64,000 bases of DNA. Origin: Symbiodinium natans (taxonomy: Eukaryota; Sar; Dinophyceae; Suessiales; Symbiodiniaceae). The position numbers and the translations under genes were made by a program. The DNA lies in NCBI GenBank assembly GCA_905221605.1, contig CAJNDS010000472.1:62001-126000 (forward strand), given 5' to 3'. This document shows positions 7,521-17,158 of the stretch, in pieces. Below the pieces are notes generated by a model that searched no databases, was not told the DNA's origin, and worked only from the letters and a program-made list of their open reading frames with translations. Every line of letters starts with the position of its first letter. Position 1 is the first letter of the stretch.

Positions 7521-10500
7521 TAGCCCAGCCCGCCTTCAGGAAAGACGGCGCCTGGCTTCTGCCACTGCCCTAAAATCTTGGCTGCGTGCCCATACTCAAC
7601 AGGCAGGTAGCCGCGCAACCAATTTGCGCAACCCAAAAATTGCTGAATGTGAAGCTTCTCCCAGAGCGGGGGAAAGTCAATCACCGCCTGACAACGCTCT
7701 TCGTCTGGCGAACTCCCGTCCCGCCCAATGTTGTGTCCTAGGAGCTTACCTTTGGAGACACAAACTTCGGCCTTGCTGATTCCAAAGGAGAACCCAAACA
7801 AGATTGACTTGTCTAGGAAACCCTCTAAGGAAACGAGGTGGTCGAGGAGGTGCGGGCACGCCTTAGGGTGCCGGGCGCGCATATCTGCCGCGAGCTGCTC
7901 ATAATAATAGTCCGTTGGAGGCTCCTCGATCATCTTATCGATGTCCCAGCTCTCCACGATATGATAGCTCGGGCAGCGCGCCGTGTCGACCGCGTCTGCT
8001 GGGCGCACAGCGTCACTTGCGCCTCTTCCAGCCGTGGCCGATCCCTCACGCCAGCCAGCCCAGCGCGGACCCTTGCGCGTCCTAAAGACCGCGAGGCGTT
8101 CGGTGACGGGAACCTCATCGCTGCACGCAACGCTTTCCGCCACACGCAAATCCCTCGTGTCCCAAAGACGCCACGCCTCACCTGCGCGCTGAAGCAAGCA
8201 CGTTTCGTAAGGCGCCTTCTCGACCGCCACGGTCCCAAGGTCCTTCTGCGCAGGGCGCCTACCCCACACAGACGCGTAACCACCTGGCGCCTCCCACCAG
8301 CTGTCGACGCTTGGAAGGTGGTCCAAGCAAGTAAGCACTCCAGGCTCCTCAACAGGGCGCCCAACCGGGCCGCTCCCGCCCCACACCGAAGCGAGAACAG
8401 TCACCGCAGCAAGGACCGATAGCACACCGATCCTGGCGCCGGTACGCAGCCGCCCAAAGGACCGCGCACACGAGGAACAACCTTGGAAGCTTCTTGCCGC
8501 GGCCCTGGACGCGGACCCGCAAGCAAAGCACGGGTCATGGTCAACCGAAGCAACGGCGACCCCACAATCCGCACATGCCTGCGGAGACGGCTCTGACTCG
8601 AACACCGTCTCAATCGCGCCACAACCACAAGCCGCAGTGCTGACGAGGCCGGAACGCACTTCCGCAACAACCTCGCCCGGCTGGAGAGAGTGATCGCACT
8701 CTTGGGCTGCAAGCAAAACAAACCCTTTACCCTCTCCTGTGGGCCAGAGACCTGGCACAGCCTCAACCCCACACTCTACCGGAAGCACAACTTCGGACAG
8801 GGATCCCTCTGCGGAGACTCCTGCCTCCCGCACGACTGGCACCAGCACCCCATCACCTGGCGAGAGCTCGAGCGGCTCTTCCCCGTCATAGCGGAGAAGC
8901 TCGCGACTTCCGCCCCCAGGCTCGGTGCATGACGCGTCGTCCAGGCTTGACAACCGCGCTTCAAAGGCATAGGCCCTGTCCTTCCGAGTCCTGCTGTGAT
9001 CCTCACACCTGGGCATCCTGATTCCCAGCGTGTCGAGGACGTGAAAGTCGGGACCCGGCCTGAATCCCAGGCCCATCCTTCCGGCGCAGTCTAGCGCTCT
9101 GCCGCCGAGGATAAGTCCGTGCCAATCGGACGTCCCCCTGGCTGCGATTTTGCATCGCACGAAAATTTCGGTGTTGGGGCGACAGTCGTCCGCCGTCCTG
9201 CCTTCCAGCAGCGTGACGCGCAAGACTGCTGCCCCTTTCAGAGGAACGGGGGCTCCCGAAGCGATTCCATGCACGTATTCGGGGTGGACCCACTTTTCGA
9301 GTCTCACGACCGGGAAGCCGGGATCCTCAGTGCCGATCCCCAGCTCTGCAGCCCGGTTCATCATGCCCACCACGAGTTCCTCGGTCACGTGGTTTGCGCC
9401 GGCGCAACCGTCGAGCATGCACTCGACCTTACGGTCGAGGACCTGGACTACCGTCCTGTACTGGTAGCCTCCTGGCTCGTTGTCCGCCAGGTTCCACCAG
9501 TCCTTCGGCAGATCGTCCAGGGTGGCGAACTTGTCCCGCCCGCCCTTGCTCAACGGAAGCGCGTGCTGCTGCACCGCGGCGCGTCCTGCGGCTCCTGAGA
9601 CGCCTGCCTGGACGCCTGAGCTGCCTATCTGGACACTGAACGCGGCGAAGGGGTTAGACATGGAAGCACCGGAGGGCGGGGCCCAGTTGGCAGGCAAGGC
9701 CGGCGTCCCTCCTGAGGTCGTCAGGTTGTGGACCATGTCGCAGCTGGCTCCTTTCTTGCACGACCCATTCTTGGAGAAAAAGGGGCAAACAGTGCCTGGT
9801 GGCTTTGCCGCGCCTTTGGCCGCAGCCTTAGGCTTTGCGTTGGCCTTTGCCTTGCCACCTCCCTTCCCCTTGCCCTTACCTTTCGCAGTGGCAAAGGTTT
9901 GGTCACCCTTCTTGGCCGCGAGAGCCTTTCTGCGAAGCTCCTTGTCGTGGCTGTACGGGCAGGCATCCCCTTTCGGGCAATTCCCGTGGTCGCGAAAGTG
10001 GAAGCAGATCTTCTTGTCCGCTCCTTTGCCAGCTCCCTTCGACGCAGCGGCAAACGTCTGGTCCGCGCCAGCTTTGGCCGCGGCAGCTGCTCCTTTCGCA
10101 GCAGCCTTCGCAGCGGCCTTGAGGCTCTTAATCTCCTTCTGAGCCTCGGCTAGCGCGACCGACGGGTCCGCGCTCGGAGAGCCGGTCGCTGAGTACACAG
10201 AGTGGGAAACAGCCCTGTGAGCTGCTTCCCTCTGCTCGTACTCCAGGACGACCTTGTGGCTCTCCTCCCAAGTCTGCGGCCCTCGCAGCCCGCCATCCTT
10301 GGGATCGCCGGGCCACAACCGCTTGTCGTTCCGTATCTCCTTTTGGAGACACGGGGGCATCTTGCGGAGGTACGAGAGATACAACTCTCGTGGGGTCTTC
10401 CCAAGACCCACCGCCTCAAGGTCCGCGATCGATGCCTCAAACAAAGGCTCGAATTGGTGGCCTGTGAGCTTACCCTTAGCGAGGGAGGCATGCTCACCAT

Positions 10501-11233
10501 CCACGCGGACTTCTCTTTCCTCCCGCGATTCCCCGAACATCAAGTGCTTGTTCTTGATGCGGTCGTACACCGCCTGTGGGTCGGAGAGAACCTCTCCCGA
10601 CTTCCACGCTGCGCGGTACGCGTTCGTGTACGTCTTCATGCGCGAGCCGCGGCAGCGCCCGCGTAGCGCTAGCAGCTTTTCGCGCGCACTCATACCGCGA
10701 CAGTTGTTGGCCAGCGCGCAGACGTCCTCGAACTCCTCGTAGAACAAGACAACATCTCGCGCGTCCGACTTATCGTCGGTCAGCGTCGGCCACGTGAGGT
10801 CAGTTTTGACCGTAGTTATGGAGCTTTGCCCGCCCCTCTGCGCTAACGCTTCTTTCAGCGCTTCAGTTTGGGCGGCGAGTGCGGCGGCGAAATCGCCCGC
10901 CGGGTTTTGGGACCCGGTCTGCGAACCTCCGCCGTCTGAACCTCGCTTCAGGGCTTCTATCTCCATCTCCAGCGCCGCAAGCTTTGCGCGCAAAGGGGAA
11001 TCGCCGTCCGTCGCGCCCAGGTCACGGGCCGCGGAAGGACCACCTGCAACCTCGGCAGTGTGCAAACCTCCACGGTCCAAACCTACCCCCAACCCACTTG
11101 CAGTCGCAGGCTGTGGGAGCCCTGGGGAACGCGGCCCCACGGCTTCAACTGGCACATCGGACGGGGAGCTCCAAACCTTCTCTTGGCTCGAGCTTTCTTT
11201 TCCCCCAACGCGAGGATAAGCTCCCCGATGCAT
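7520..11233 (-). CDS. Gag/protease/RT-thumb ORF with CCCH zinc fingers
   Basis: 1237 aa, ATG at 11233. A coiled-coil segment lies near 81-98 and a Gag-like helical region at 150-310. An Ala/Lys/Gly-rich basic stretch carries two CCCH fingers, at 410-429 (C-x8-C-x5-C-x3-H) and 483-502 (C-x7-C-x5-C-x3-H). Residues 590-720 are retropepsin-like (VECMLDGCAGANHVTEE, later LILGGRALD), with D608 followed by G-C rather than the usual T/S-G. Residues 869-923 hold four CxC/CxxC pairs, followed by a hydrophobic segment at 934-951. Residues 1122-1215 are a Ty3 RT thumb/connection (LLGHNIGRDGSSPDEERC, QQFLGCANWLRGYLP). The palm expected between protease and thumb is absent. It overlaps the Gag ORF by 151 nt in another frame. 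Confidence 0.85.
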   Translation of the reverse strand: MHRGAYPRVGGKESSSQEKVWSSPSDVPVEAVGPRSPGLPQPATASGLGVGLDRGGLHTAEVAGGPSAARDLGATDGDSPLRAKLAALEMEIEALKRGSDGGGSQTGSQNPAGDFAAALAAQTEALKEALAQRGGQSSITTVKTDLTWPTLTDDKSDARDVVLFYEEFEDVCALANNCRGMSAREKLLALRGRCRGSRMKTYTNAYRAAWKSGEVLSDPQAVYDRIKNKHLMFGESREEREVRVDGEHASLAKGKLTGHQFEPLFEASIADLEAVGLGKTPRELYLSYLRKMPPCLQKEIRNDKRLWPGDPKDGGLRGPQTWEESHKVVLEYEQREAAHRAVSHSVYSATGSPSADPSVALAEAQKEIKSLKAAAKAAAKGAAAAAKAGADQTFAAASKGAGKGADKKICFHFRDHGNCPKGDACPYSHDKELRRKALAAKKGDQTFATAKGKGKGKGGGKAKANAKPKAAAKGAAKPPGTVCPFFSKNGSCKKGASCDMVHNLTTSGGTPALPANWAPPSGASMSNPFAAFSVQIGSSGVQAGVSGAAGRAAVQQHALPLSKGGRDKFATLDDLPKDWWNLADNEPGGYQYRTVVQVLDRKVECMLDGCAGANHVTEELVVGMMNRAAELGIGTEDPGFPVVRLEKWVHPEYVHGIASGAPVPLKGAAVLRVTLLEGRTADDCRPNTEIFVRCKIAARGTSDWHGLILGGRALDCAGRMGLGFRPGPDFHVLDTLGIRMPRCEDHSRTRKDRAYAFEARLSSLDDASCTEPGGGSRELLRYDGEEPLELSPGDGVLVPVVREAGVSAEGSLSEVVLPVECGVEAVPGLWPTGEGKGFVLLAAQECDHSLQPGEVVAEVRSGLVSTAACGCGAIETVFESEPSPQACADCGVAVASVDHDPCFACGSASRAAARSFQGCSSCARSFGRLRTGARIGVLSVLAAVTVLASVWGGSGPVGRPVEEPGVLTCLDHLPSVDSWWEAPGGYASVWGRRPAQKDLGTVAVEKAPYETCLLQRAGEAWRLWDTRDLRVAESVACSDEVPVTERLAVFRTRKGPRWAGWREGSATAGRGASDAVRPADAVDTARCPSYHIVESWDIDKMIEEPPTDYYYEQLAADMRARHPKACPHLLDHLVSLEGFLDKSILFGFSFGISKAEVCVSKGKLLGHNIGRDGSSPDEERCQAVIDFPPLWEKLHIQQFLGCANWLRGYLPVEYGHAAKILGQWQKPGAVFPEGGLG

Positions 11234-11979
11234 TGGATTTCACGCTGAATCTCCTCTGCGTCTTCGGGGTCCTCGCCACCGCGCAAAGCCGCGACCGAGA
11301 ATCTGGTCCGCAGCCGACGGACCATCTTTGTCGGATGCCAGTCCCCGCCTATCTTGGAGAACTCATCCGCAAGGAGGGTGGCTTTGGTGCTTAAGGCGTC
11401 AAGGTCACGGGAGCTCACCGTGACTCCATGCGCTTTCAGCGCGAGGACAATCCGCGAAACGCGCGTCAAGTAGTCCGCGACCGGTTCTTGGTCTGGACGG
11501 AAAATCGCGCGCAGCTCCGCCTGCAAGCCCTCTGCGGTGCCTGGCACCGAACCTGCTGTCGACGGCGGACCGGACGGCCCCGCCGGGCGGGACCCTGGTG
11601 CCGTAGCAGGGACATAGGCAGCACCGGTAGGGACCATGGCCAGCTCCCTAGCCGCGGCGCTGACGTCCACCCGCGGCGGACTGTCGCCTCCAGCGCCCGA
11701 GGCCTCAGGGACTAGCTCGGAGTCCTCTTCTTCTTCCTCCTCATCCTCGTCCTCGTCTTCGGCGTCATGGAGGAACTTCATGACTTTCCGCCAGAGAGCC
11801 GCCTCTTGCTCTGGCGTAGTGCTGACCCCATCCCGCTTGGACAACGGACGGCTGCCAGTCTCCCTACGCCACTTAAGCCAAGCGACGTAGCTCATCCGCT
11901 CGGGATAGGGAACGTCTCCACCCTCGATAGCTTCGAGGAGGGTGACGCCCTCAGCCTGACCTGCAACCTCTGCGGACAT
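11083..11979 (-). CDS. Gag-like N-terminal ORF of the Ty3-like element
   Basis: 298 aa from an ATG at 11979. It has an acidic tract (EDEDEDEEEEEEDSE), a Pro/Gly/Ala-rich linker, then a helical region (LQAELRAIFRPDQEPVADYL, ILALKAHGVTVSSRDLDALS) of the kind found in Gag proteins. No zinc knuckle is present; the zinc fingers are in the next ORF, which starts 151 nt before this stop in another frame. The two frames cross near a GGGGGAAAAGAAAG run, so ribosomal or mutational slippage there could join them, but the run is not a canonical X-XXY-YYZ site in the zero frame. Assignment as Gag rests on position and composition. Confidence 0.65.
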   Translation of the reverse strand: MSAEVAGQAEGVTLLEAIEGGDVPYPERMSYVAWLKWRRETGSRPLSKRDGVSTTPEQEAALWRKVMKFLHDAEDEDEDEEEEEEDSELVPEASGAGGDSPPRVDVSAAARELAMVPTGAAYVPATAPGSRPAGPSGPPSTAGSVPGTAEGLQAELRAIFRPDQEPVADYLTRVSRIVLALKAHGVTVSSRDLDALSTKATLLADEFSKIGGDWHPTKMVRRLRTRFSVAALRGGEDPEDAEEIQREIQCIGELILALGEKKARAKRRFGAPRPMCQLKPWGRVPQGSHSLRLQVGWG

Positions 11980-12000
11980 TGCCGCAACACAAGGCGAAAA

Positions 12001-12080
12001 GCCGCGCCTTGGTTAGCAGGCCGCAGGCGTGGCACGCGAAGCGCCGCGCCTTGGTTAACAGGCCGCAAGCGTGGCACACA
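12001..12080. repeat. 42-bp tandem duplication upstream of gag
   Basis: Copies at 12001-12038 and 12043-12080 share GCCGCGCCTTGGTTA-CAGG and the following GCGTGGCACRC with about four differences. They lie just 5' of the Gag ATG, in probable leader or terminal-repeat sequence. Confidence 0.8.
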
Positions 12081-12428
12081 GTCCACGCGTCCAGGTCACG
12101 GACCGCGACAGACAAGCAAAGCAATGCTTGCCCACTCGGGCCGTAGGCACAAGAGCTGTACGTTTCCCAGAACAGCCCCCAATTGTGAAGTCGACCAGCA
12201 CTGGACTTGCACTAAGCCAATGCAATCACAGCCCGGTCACGCTGTTTTACGACTTCGCGAGTTCAAGCACTTGTGCAGCTACGCCTGAGTGCGTCCGGAA
12301 AGGCACAAGCTCGGTACTTGAGCCAAAATATTGGCATTGTAACGAATTGCAAAACTACACATGCAAAGAAAACTACAGTACTGGTTCTGGCAGCTCGGCA
12401 CATGCAACGTGCGCGCTTAGACCTGCTC
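12081..12428. other. 5' flank of the Ty3-like element, no gene
   Basis: No supported coding sequence. It holds the spliced-leader-like relic at 12317-12339. The 5' boundary of the retroelement is probably here, but no terminal repeat could be paired within the window. Confidence 0.5.
12317..12339 (-). other. Candidate relict dinoflagellate spliced leader
   Basis: The plus strand reads CTTGAGCCAAAAT (13 bases), the exact reverse complement of the 3' part of the dinoflagellate spliced leader (ATTTTGGCTCAAG). It is followed by ATTGGCATTG, a gapped match to the rest of the leader. It lies on the same strand as, and about 340 bp upstream of, the Gag ATG. Known biology: relict leaders mark cDNA-derived (retroposed) copies in dinoflagellates. 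The 5' half is degenerate, so chance is not excluded. Confidence 0.5.
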
Positions 12429-12532
12429 ACAATATACATATACACACATATACATATGCATATATATATATACATATATAAATACATATATAAGTACATG
12501 TACATGTGTATGTATGTACCTATATGTATATG

Positions 12533-12565
<33 letters not shown>

Positions 12566-12572
12566 GTATACA
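12429..12572. repeat. AT-rich (TA/CATA)n microsatellite
   Basis: Compound ATACATA/TATATA repeat, including an uninterrupted TA run near 12545-12565. Reading frames inside it (Tyr/Ile-rich) are artefacts. Confidence 0.95.
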
Positions 12573-13431
12573 TTGTGTTGGGATGTCTTTGGCCTGTTTG
12601 CTAATCTTTGGCCCCATTTCATAAACTCACCCTACTTATTAAAACCGCCGGCCGCCGCCAAGAAAACGGATCCCTGAAAACCCTTTGCTTTGCGCCCTTT
12701 TCCGGGAGTTCAGCTGGTTTAGGGTCAGTACGGTTTAGGGTTTAGGGTAAGCTCTTGACTGTACTTGGACCTGATTTCACAAAAAAAATGTAGTTTCAGC
12801 AGCTCTCAGGCTCTGGAGGTGGCATTGGGACCCTATTACTTGAACGATTTGGCTCCAGGCACAAAGCTCTTAATTTCAGGCTGTCTCAACAGCTGGCCTA
12901 AGCTTGTCAAAACTTCGAAAGGGCCCGCCCTAAACCCTGTTAAGGGTTGTGGTTGCAGGCGCCGGGCCGTTTCAGAGCTTGGTGGGTTTTGTGATGATGG
13001 GGTGGGCTTTGCTATGAATTACCCAGCGTGTCAACACGGTTCCAACGTGCAGAGTAAGAGGGATTAGCTTGTCCTCCGGTTCAGCGGTGTTTCGGGTCGC
13101 TGCTAGATGGGGCTTCCAGATGTTGTCTTCACGGTTTGGGTCGATGTCGCGCGCGTGCCGGGACGGGGTCTTCTTCAGGGTTCATGACATGTGGTTCTCA
13201 CTGGCGGACACTTGAAGTGCTCTCAACGTCATCTTGGCGTGGTCGCTGTTTGGGGTCTACGCCGGCAACATTTGTACTTTATTTGACATTAGTTACATAA
13301 TTATACCAGCAGTCATCAGAGCAGTAATGGCTGCAGTAGTGGCAGCAATAGTAGACGCACGAATAGCAGCACCAATGGCAGCATAGCAACAGAATAGCAT
13401 GAGCGAGCGCACGCAGCAGCAGAAAAAGCAG
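12573..13431. other. Non-coding stretch with short TTTAGGG remnants
   Basis: No supported gene. 12717-12750 contains three TTTAGGG-type units (GGTTTAGGGTTTAGGGTAAG). 13315-13430 is AGC/GCA-rich. The remainder shows nothing recognisable. Confidence 0.5.
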
Positions 13432-14154
13432 CTATATCAAGCTTAGGCGCCGGAGGATCTCCTCAGCTAGCATCCCGAAATCAGCAGCTTTCGACCTCCA
13501 AAACCTGCGAACTGAAGAACCTGGCTTCACCTTGGACGCTTCTTTGCCAGATGGGGTGACCATTGCTGAAGCTTCTGCACCTGTCATTGCTCCACCAACA
13601 CGGTCCGGCCGTGCATGGATGAAAGCAGCGCAGTGGCAGCGGACTCTGAGTCCTGCTGCTGCACCTTGATCCTGGAGCAACTGAAACTCAGAGCACTGTG
13701 CCCCTGCCGGGCAAAGTTTGCATGGGTGAGAGAAGTGCTCGCTGTGACGTAAGGCCCTCTCGTCTGCAGCCCCTGCTCGCAAAAGAGCAAACACTTGGCA
13801 CTCTGCGCCATAAGGGCAAATGCGTACACCGTGCTCAAATGCTTGGAGCAAAAGCACCGCAGCAGGATTGTGCTTCATGGCCACCTGCAAGGGTCTGTCA
13901 CCATCCGGATTCTTTTGAAAGAAAGGACCCACTCCTGCCACATGTGCGATCTCTTCGATAAGCTCTGCAGCTCCATTGCCAGGCTTCAACAGGAGAGCTG
14001 CTTGGTGTAAAGCCGACCATCGTTTCGATGGCTGCCGGTTAAGAAGACTTGGGTCGTCAATAAGCATCTCCAAAGCGTTTTCGAACCTGCCAGCTTTCGC
14101 ATGATCAAGGAAAGCGTGGGCTTCGGAATCTACAACTGAAGCGCACGCACCCAT
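13432..14154 (-). CDS. Small ankyrin-repeat protein with two Cys/His clusters and acylation-type N-terminus
   Basis: 240 aa in one uninterrupted frame. The start is set at the ATG at 14154 because it gives MGACASVV: Gly2 fits N-myristoylation and Cys4 palmitoylation, so membrane anchoring is likely (inference). Residues 11-100 look like ankyrin-type helices (WSALHQAALL at 46-55, NPDGDRPLQVAMKHN). Two related Cys/His modules follow: C113/C119/H137/H140/H143/C145 (CPYGAECQVF...HSEHFSHPC) and C148/C154/C173/C175/H180 (CPAGAQCSEF...CHCAAFIH). Their spacing recalls PBZ-type zinc fingers but is longer. The C-terminus is basic (VRRFWRSKAADFG). A longer frame begins at 14271 but lacks the acylation motif. 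Function unknown; a membrane-tethered adaptor is plausible. Confidence 0.75.
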   Translation of the reverse strand: MGACASVVDSEAHAFLDHAKAGRFENALEMLIDDPSLLNRQPSKRWSALHQAALLLKPGNGAAELIEEIAHVAGVGPFFQKNPDGDRPLQVAMKHNPAAVLLLQAFEHGVRICPYGAECQVFALLRAGAADERALRHSEHFSHPCKLCPAGAQCSEFQLLQDQGAAAGLRVRCHCAAFIHARPDRVGGAMTGAEASAMVTPSGKEASKVKPGSSVRRFWRSKAADFGMLAEEILRRLSLI

Positions 14155-14302
14155 GGATGCGGGGGTCTCTCTACTCCAAAGAAGCGTCGGACTCCGTTGG
14201 ACTAGGGGCTGCCAAAGGCTCAAAAATTGAGCATCTGCGAGCCGAGCTGGGCCGTCAGCAAACCGACCCATCTATGTGGTAATCCTCAATCCCGAATCCC
14301 CA

Positions 14303-14373
14303 GACCCTTAAACCCTTGACCCTTAAACCCTTAAACTAAAAACCCTAAACCCAAAACCCTTAAACCCTAATGG
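14303..14373. repeat. Degenerate CCCTAAA telomere-type array
   Basis: About ten imperfect CCCTTAAA/CCCTAAA units lie immediately 5' of the ankyrin-protein gene on its transcribed side. Confidence 0.85.
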
Positions 14374-17158
14374 TTGATGCTTTCGGGATCCCCTATATAG
14401 ACCCTTAAATCATAGGAGAGCCCTAATATGGCCTTGAGCCCGCAGGTCCGCTGATGAGCTGAGGCTGCTGCCATGAAGAGGGATGATTCGACGAATGACC
14501 TTGCAAGTGGTTCGCAAGCACATGTTGTGAGTTTGTGAGTAAAGCAAGTGCACAGCTGCACAACCGAATCGGTAGCAACACAACAACACAGATTAAGCAT
14601 CCAGCCTCTTCGGCGTCCTGCAAGGCCTGTGCTCATGACGCGTGTTCAAAAAACTTCTGAACAGTCGAGTGTCAGAGAAGCGGAAGGAGTTGATTGGTGG
14701 AACGAGTCAGTGTCGCCCTGAGCAACTTTAGCCAACAAGGCTCAAAAAGTGCTCCGAACCAGGCACCTCTGAAACCTGCTTCCTTTCTGGTTTAGGGTGG
14801 GCTTGGCCAGGGAGACTCTTGGTTGCTTGCCTGTCGGCTTGCTGGCTCGCTGGTCACTGGGCAAGATGTTCGCTTGCTTACCCACTGACTTTGGTGTACG
14901 GGAGAAGCCAGAAAACACACACGCACGTGCACACTCCCGGAAAACGCACGGCAGGCATGGGAGGTGAAAACCATGGTAACTGGTTTTGTGTTGATCAGTG
15001 CAGATGCCCCGAACGGAGCTTTCCAGGAGCATACCCTGCACTTGCAGGCTCTTGCAGGTGTGCGCAGGTCGGTGACCAGGACCCTCCCAGCCCTCCTTCC
15101 GCCATGGTGTGCTAAGATGGCGCTCACACGCAGCATCTCGCAGCCACACATAGAACTCGGAGAAACGAAAAACAACACACACACACACACACACCTTAGA
15201 AGACTCGCAAGGTCGAGCTTGACACAAAGCTCCAAGCGGACATGCAGCACATGCACTATGAGCCAATCCTTCTTGTCTTCTTCGCTCATAGCGTCAAGAC
15301 CTCGGCTAGTGCCGCATAGAGCCACATAGAGCCACTCATATTTGGGCCTTCATCCGGCTGTAAAACTCAGCCTTCAACCTGCCGCCTGGACCCGGTCTCT
15401 ATTCGCCGAATCCAGAGTGGACACCTGGCTGAGACTCAGCACAAGACTCCACAGATCCCATTCCAAAGCAGCCCCAGATATGCCCAGCCAAACAACTCAA
15501 AAGCATGTCAACAGGCCAGATGGACGGTGAACATGCGGAGCGCCTCTTCCACGTGGCCAATGTCAGCATCCTCAATGCGGCAAACCCAGCAAGAGCTTCA
15601 AATTGCGCAGGACGCACATACTCCGTTCTATTGATGTCTGACCGTCGTGCACTGGCCCTGTACCCTACCAAGACCCAAACACTAACTTGTCGACCGCTTT
15701 CAATGAGCTTGGATTCCACAAAGAGAACTACTGAGCATCATCTGCCCCTGTCTCATTGGGTCCTCATTCAACTCCATCTTTGCAAGGCCTCAGAAGGCGC
15801 AGACTTTGTTTATTGGTGGTCACTGGCTCACACCACAGAGCCTACAAAGCAATCCCCGATGTTTGCTGGCAGGAAGCTCTCTGAAATTCGCACAATTGCT
15901 TCTAGCTGCCTGTCAGCCGTGCAGGCAAAAGCACAACTGGTCCAGTAGAACGGACACATCTGACTTTCGAGCATGTGCAACAACAGCACGTGCCTGACGG
16001 TGATGGGTACCGTCGCCTATAAGTTGGTTGGATGGCTGAAACGGGCCGACTGCCATGTTCACGAAGCCTTTGCTGGCTGTTGTCTGGAATTACAAGCCCC
16101 ATTCAGCCTTTCGCCCCCTCCTCACCCATCTCCTGCGGGCCAGCCCCAACTGATGAGGGTACATCATGATGCTTTCTCGCCTTGAAAGCCTTGTGTTTTT
16201 GTGAAGCCCAAAAGCCGTGTTGATGCGAGCTGGTATCGCAAATACTTGCAAGTTGACAGCGCATCGGTACCTCAGTTGTTGCTTGTTCCCTCTTGTTCTG
16301 GCGAGTCGGTAGTTCTGACGCCCCCCCTGCTGCGGTGTGATCCAGTGTGCAGTCCTCAGCGGGTGGTGCAGGGGAGAGTTTGTAGATGCGAGAACATTCA
16401 AGAGCACCCCACCCAGCACCGGCTCACACCGCCAAGGCGAACATGCAGATCCAAGCCCCACCACTGACCGTACGTACATCAGGTCAGACGTGATGCGCAA
16501 CACATAAAATCAGAAGTGATGCGCAAGAACATCGCATCAGATAAACACGCCGCCCGGAAAGCCACAGCACGGGAGGCATCCGTGCAGAAAATGTTCCAGA
16601 GAATCCTGCAGTTCAGTCACACGTACTATGCGTGACTGGGGAGACTGCATCATAGATGCGGGGTCGATGGACGGTGCCCTCTGAAGTGCTGTAGAGAAAC
16701 GAAGCAGGCCATAGTGAGGACGTGACAAGAAGCGAGACAGTGGTTGCGACGCCAATCCCTCGATGTCCTGGCCCACCATTGCCGACTAACATAGGCAACA
16801 GAACCACCGCCGCGAGCTGCGAGAGGCGGAAGACAACGAAGTTGTGACGCGGGCTGCAAATAGTGAGGCTTCGTGGCCATGTGAAGAAAAGGCTGCCATC
16901 GCTGCCATCACACGCCCATGAACACCAACCAGGAAGCGTAGACATATAGACTTTGTGTCCGAATAACGACAAAAAAAAACAACCCAGCATCGACATCTGA
17001 GCGGAGACTTGCACCTTTACATGCTCCAAGACGCTCCTTGGATGATCTTCCAAATTTATTCTCTTCTTGGGACTAGCATGCAAAAGCATAAAGTGTCATG
17101 TATTTGCTAGGTACACAACCATGGGCAGAGAACAATACGACTGCAGCACTGCGAGAGC
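14374..17158. other. Unassigned region downstream of MCM5 exons
   Basis: No gene is firmly supported. The C-terminal exons of the MCM5 gene (usual PITVRQLEAI helix and winged-helix tail) should lie here on the minus strand. A weak candidate is IVRVTELQ at 16641-16618. A short (CA)n run lies at 15176-15193. Other frames are short and unconvincing. Confidence 0.4.

Larger units (their letters stand above)
1..12080 (-). mobile_element. Ty3/gypsy-like retroelement with rearranged RT and terminal Tpt1-like domain (3' end outside window)
   Basis: A block of long minus-strand reading frames reads, in transcript order: Gag-like ORF (11979-11083), CCCH/protease/RT-thumb ORF (11233-7520), RNase H remnant/integrase/methyltransferase-like ORF (7520-2427), RT fingers-palm ORF (about 2493-1790) and a Tpt1-like ORF (1155-316), with a further open acidic frame to base 1. 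Integrase and RT motifs place it nearest Ty3/gypsy, but the RT palm lies after the integrase. The frames are separated by one-base shifts and one probable deletion, so this copy is probably dead. It is GC-rich compared with the rest of the window. No LTR pair is visible; the 3' terminus lies beyond base 1 and the 5' boundary near 12.1 kb is a guess. Confidence 0.85.
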
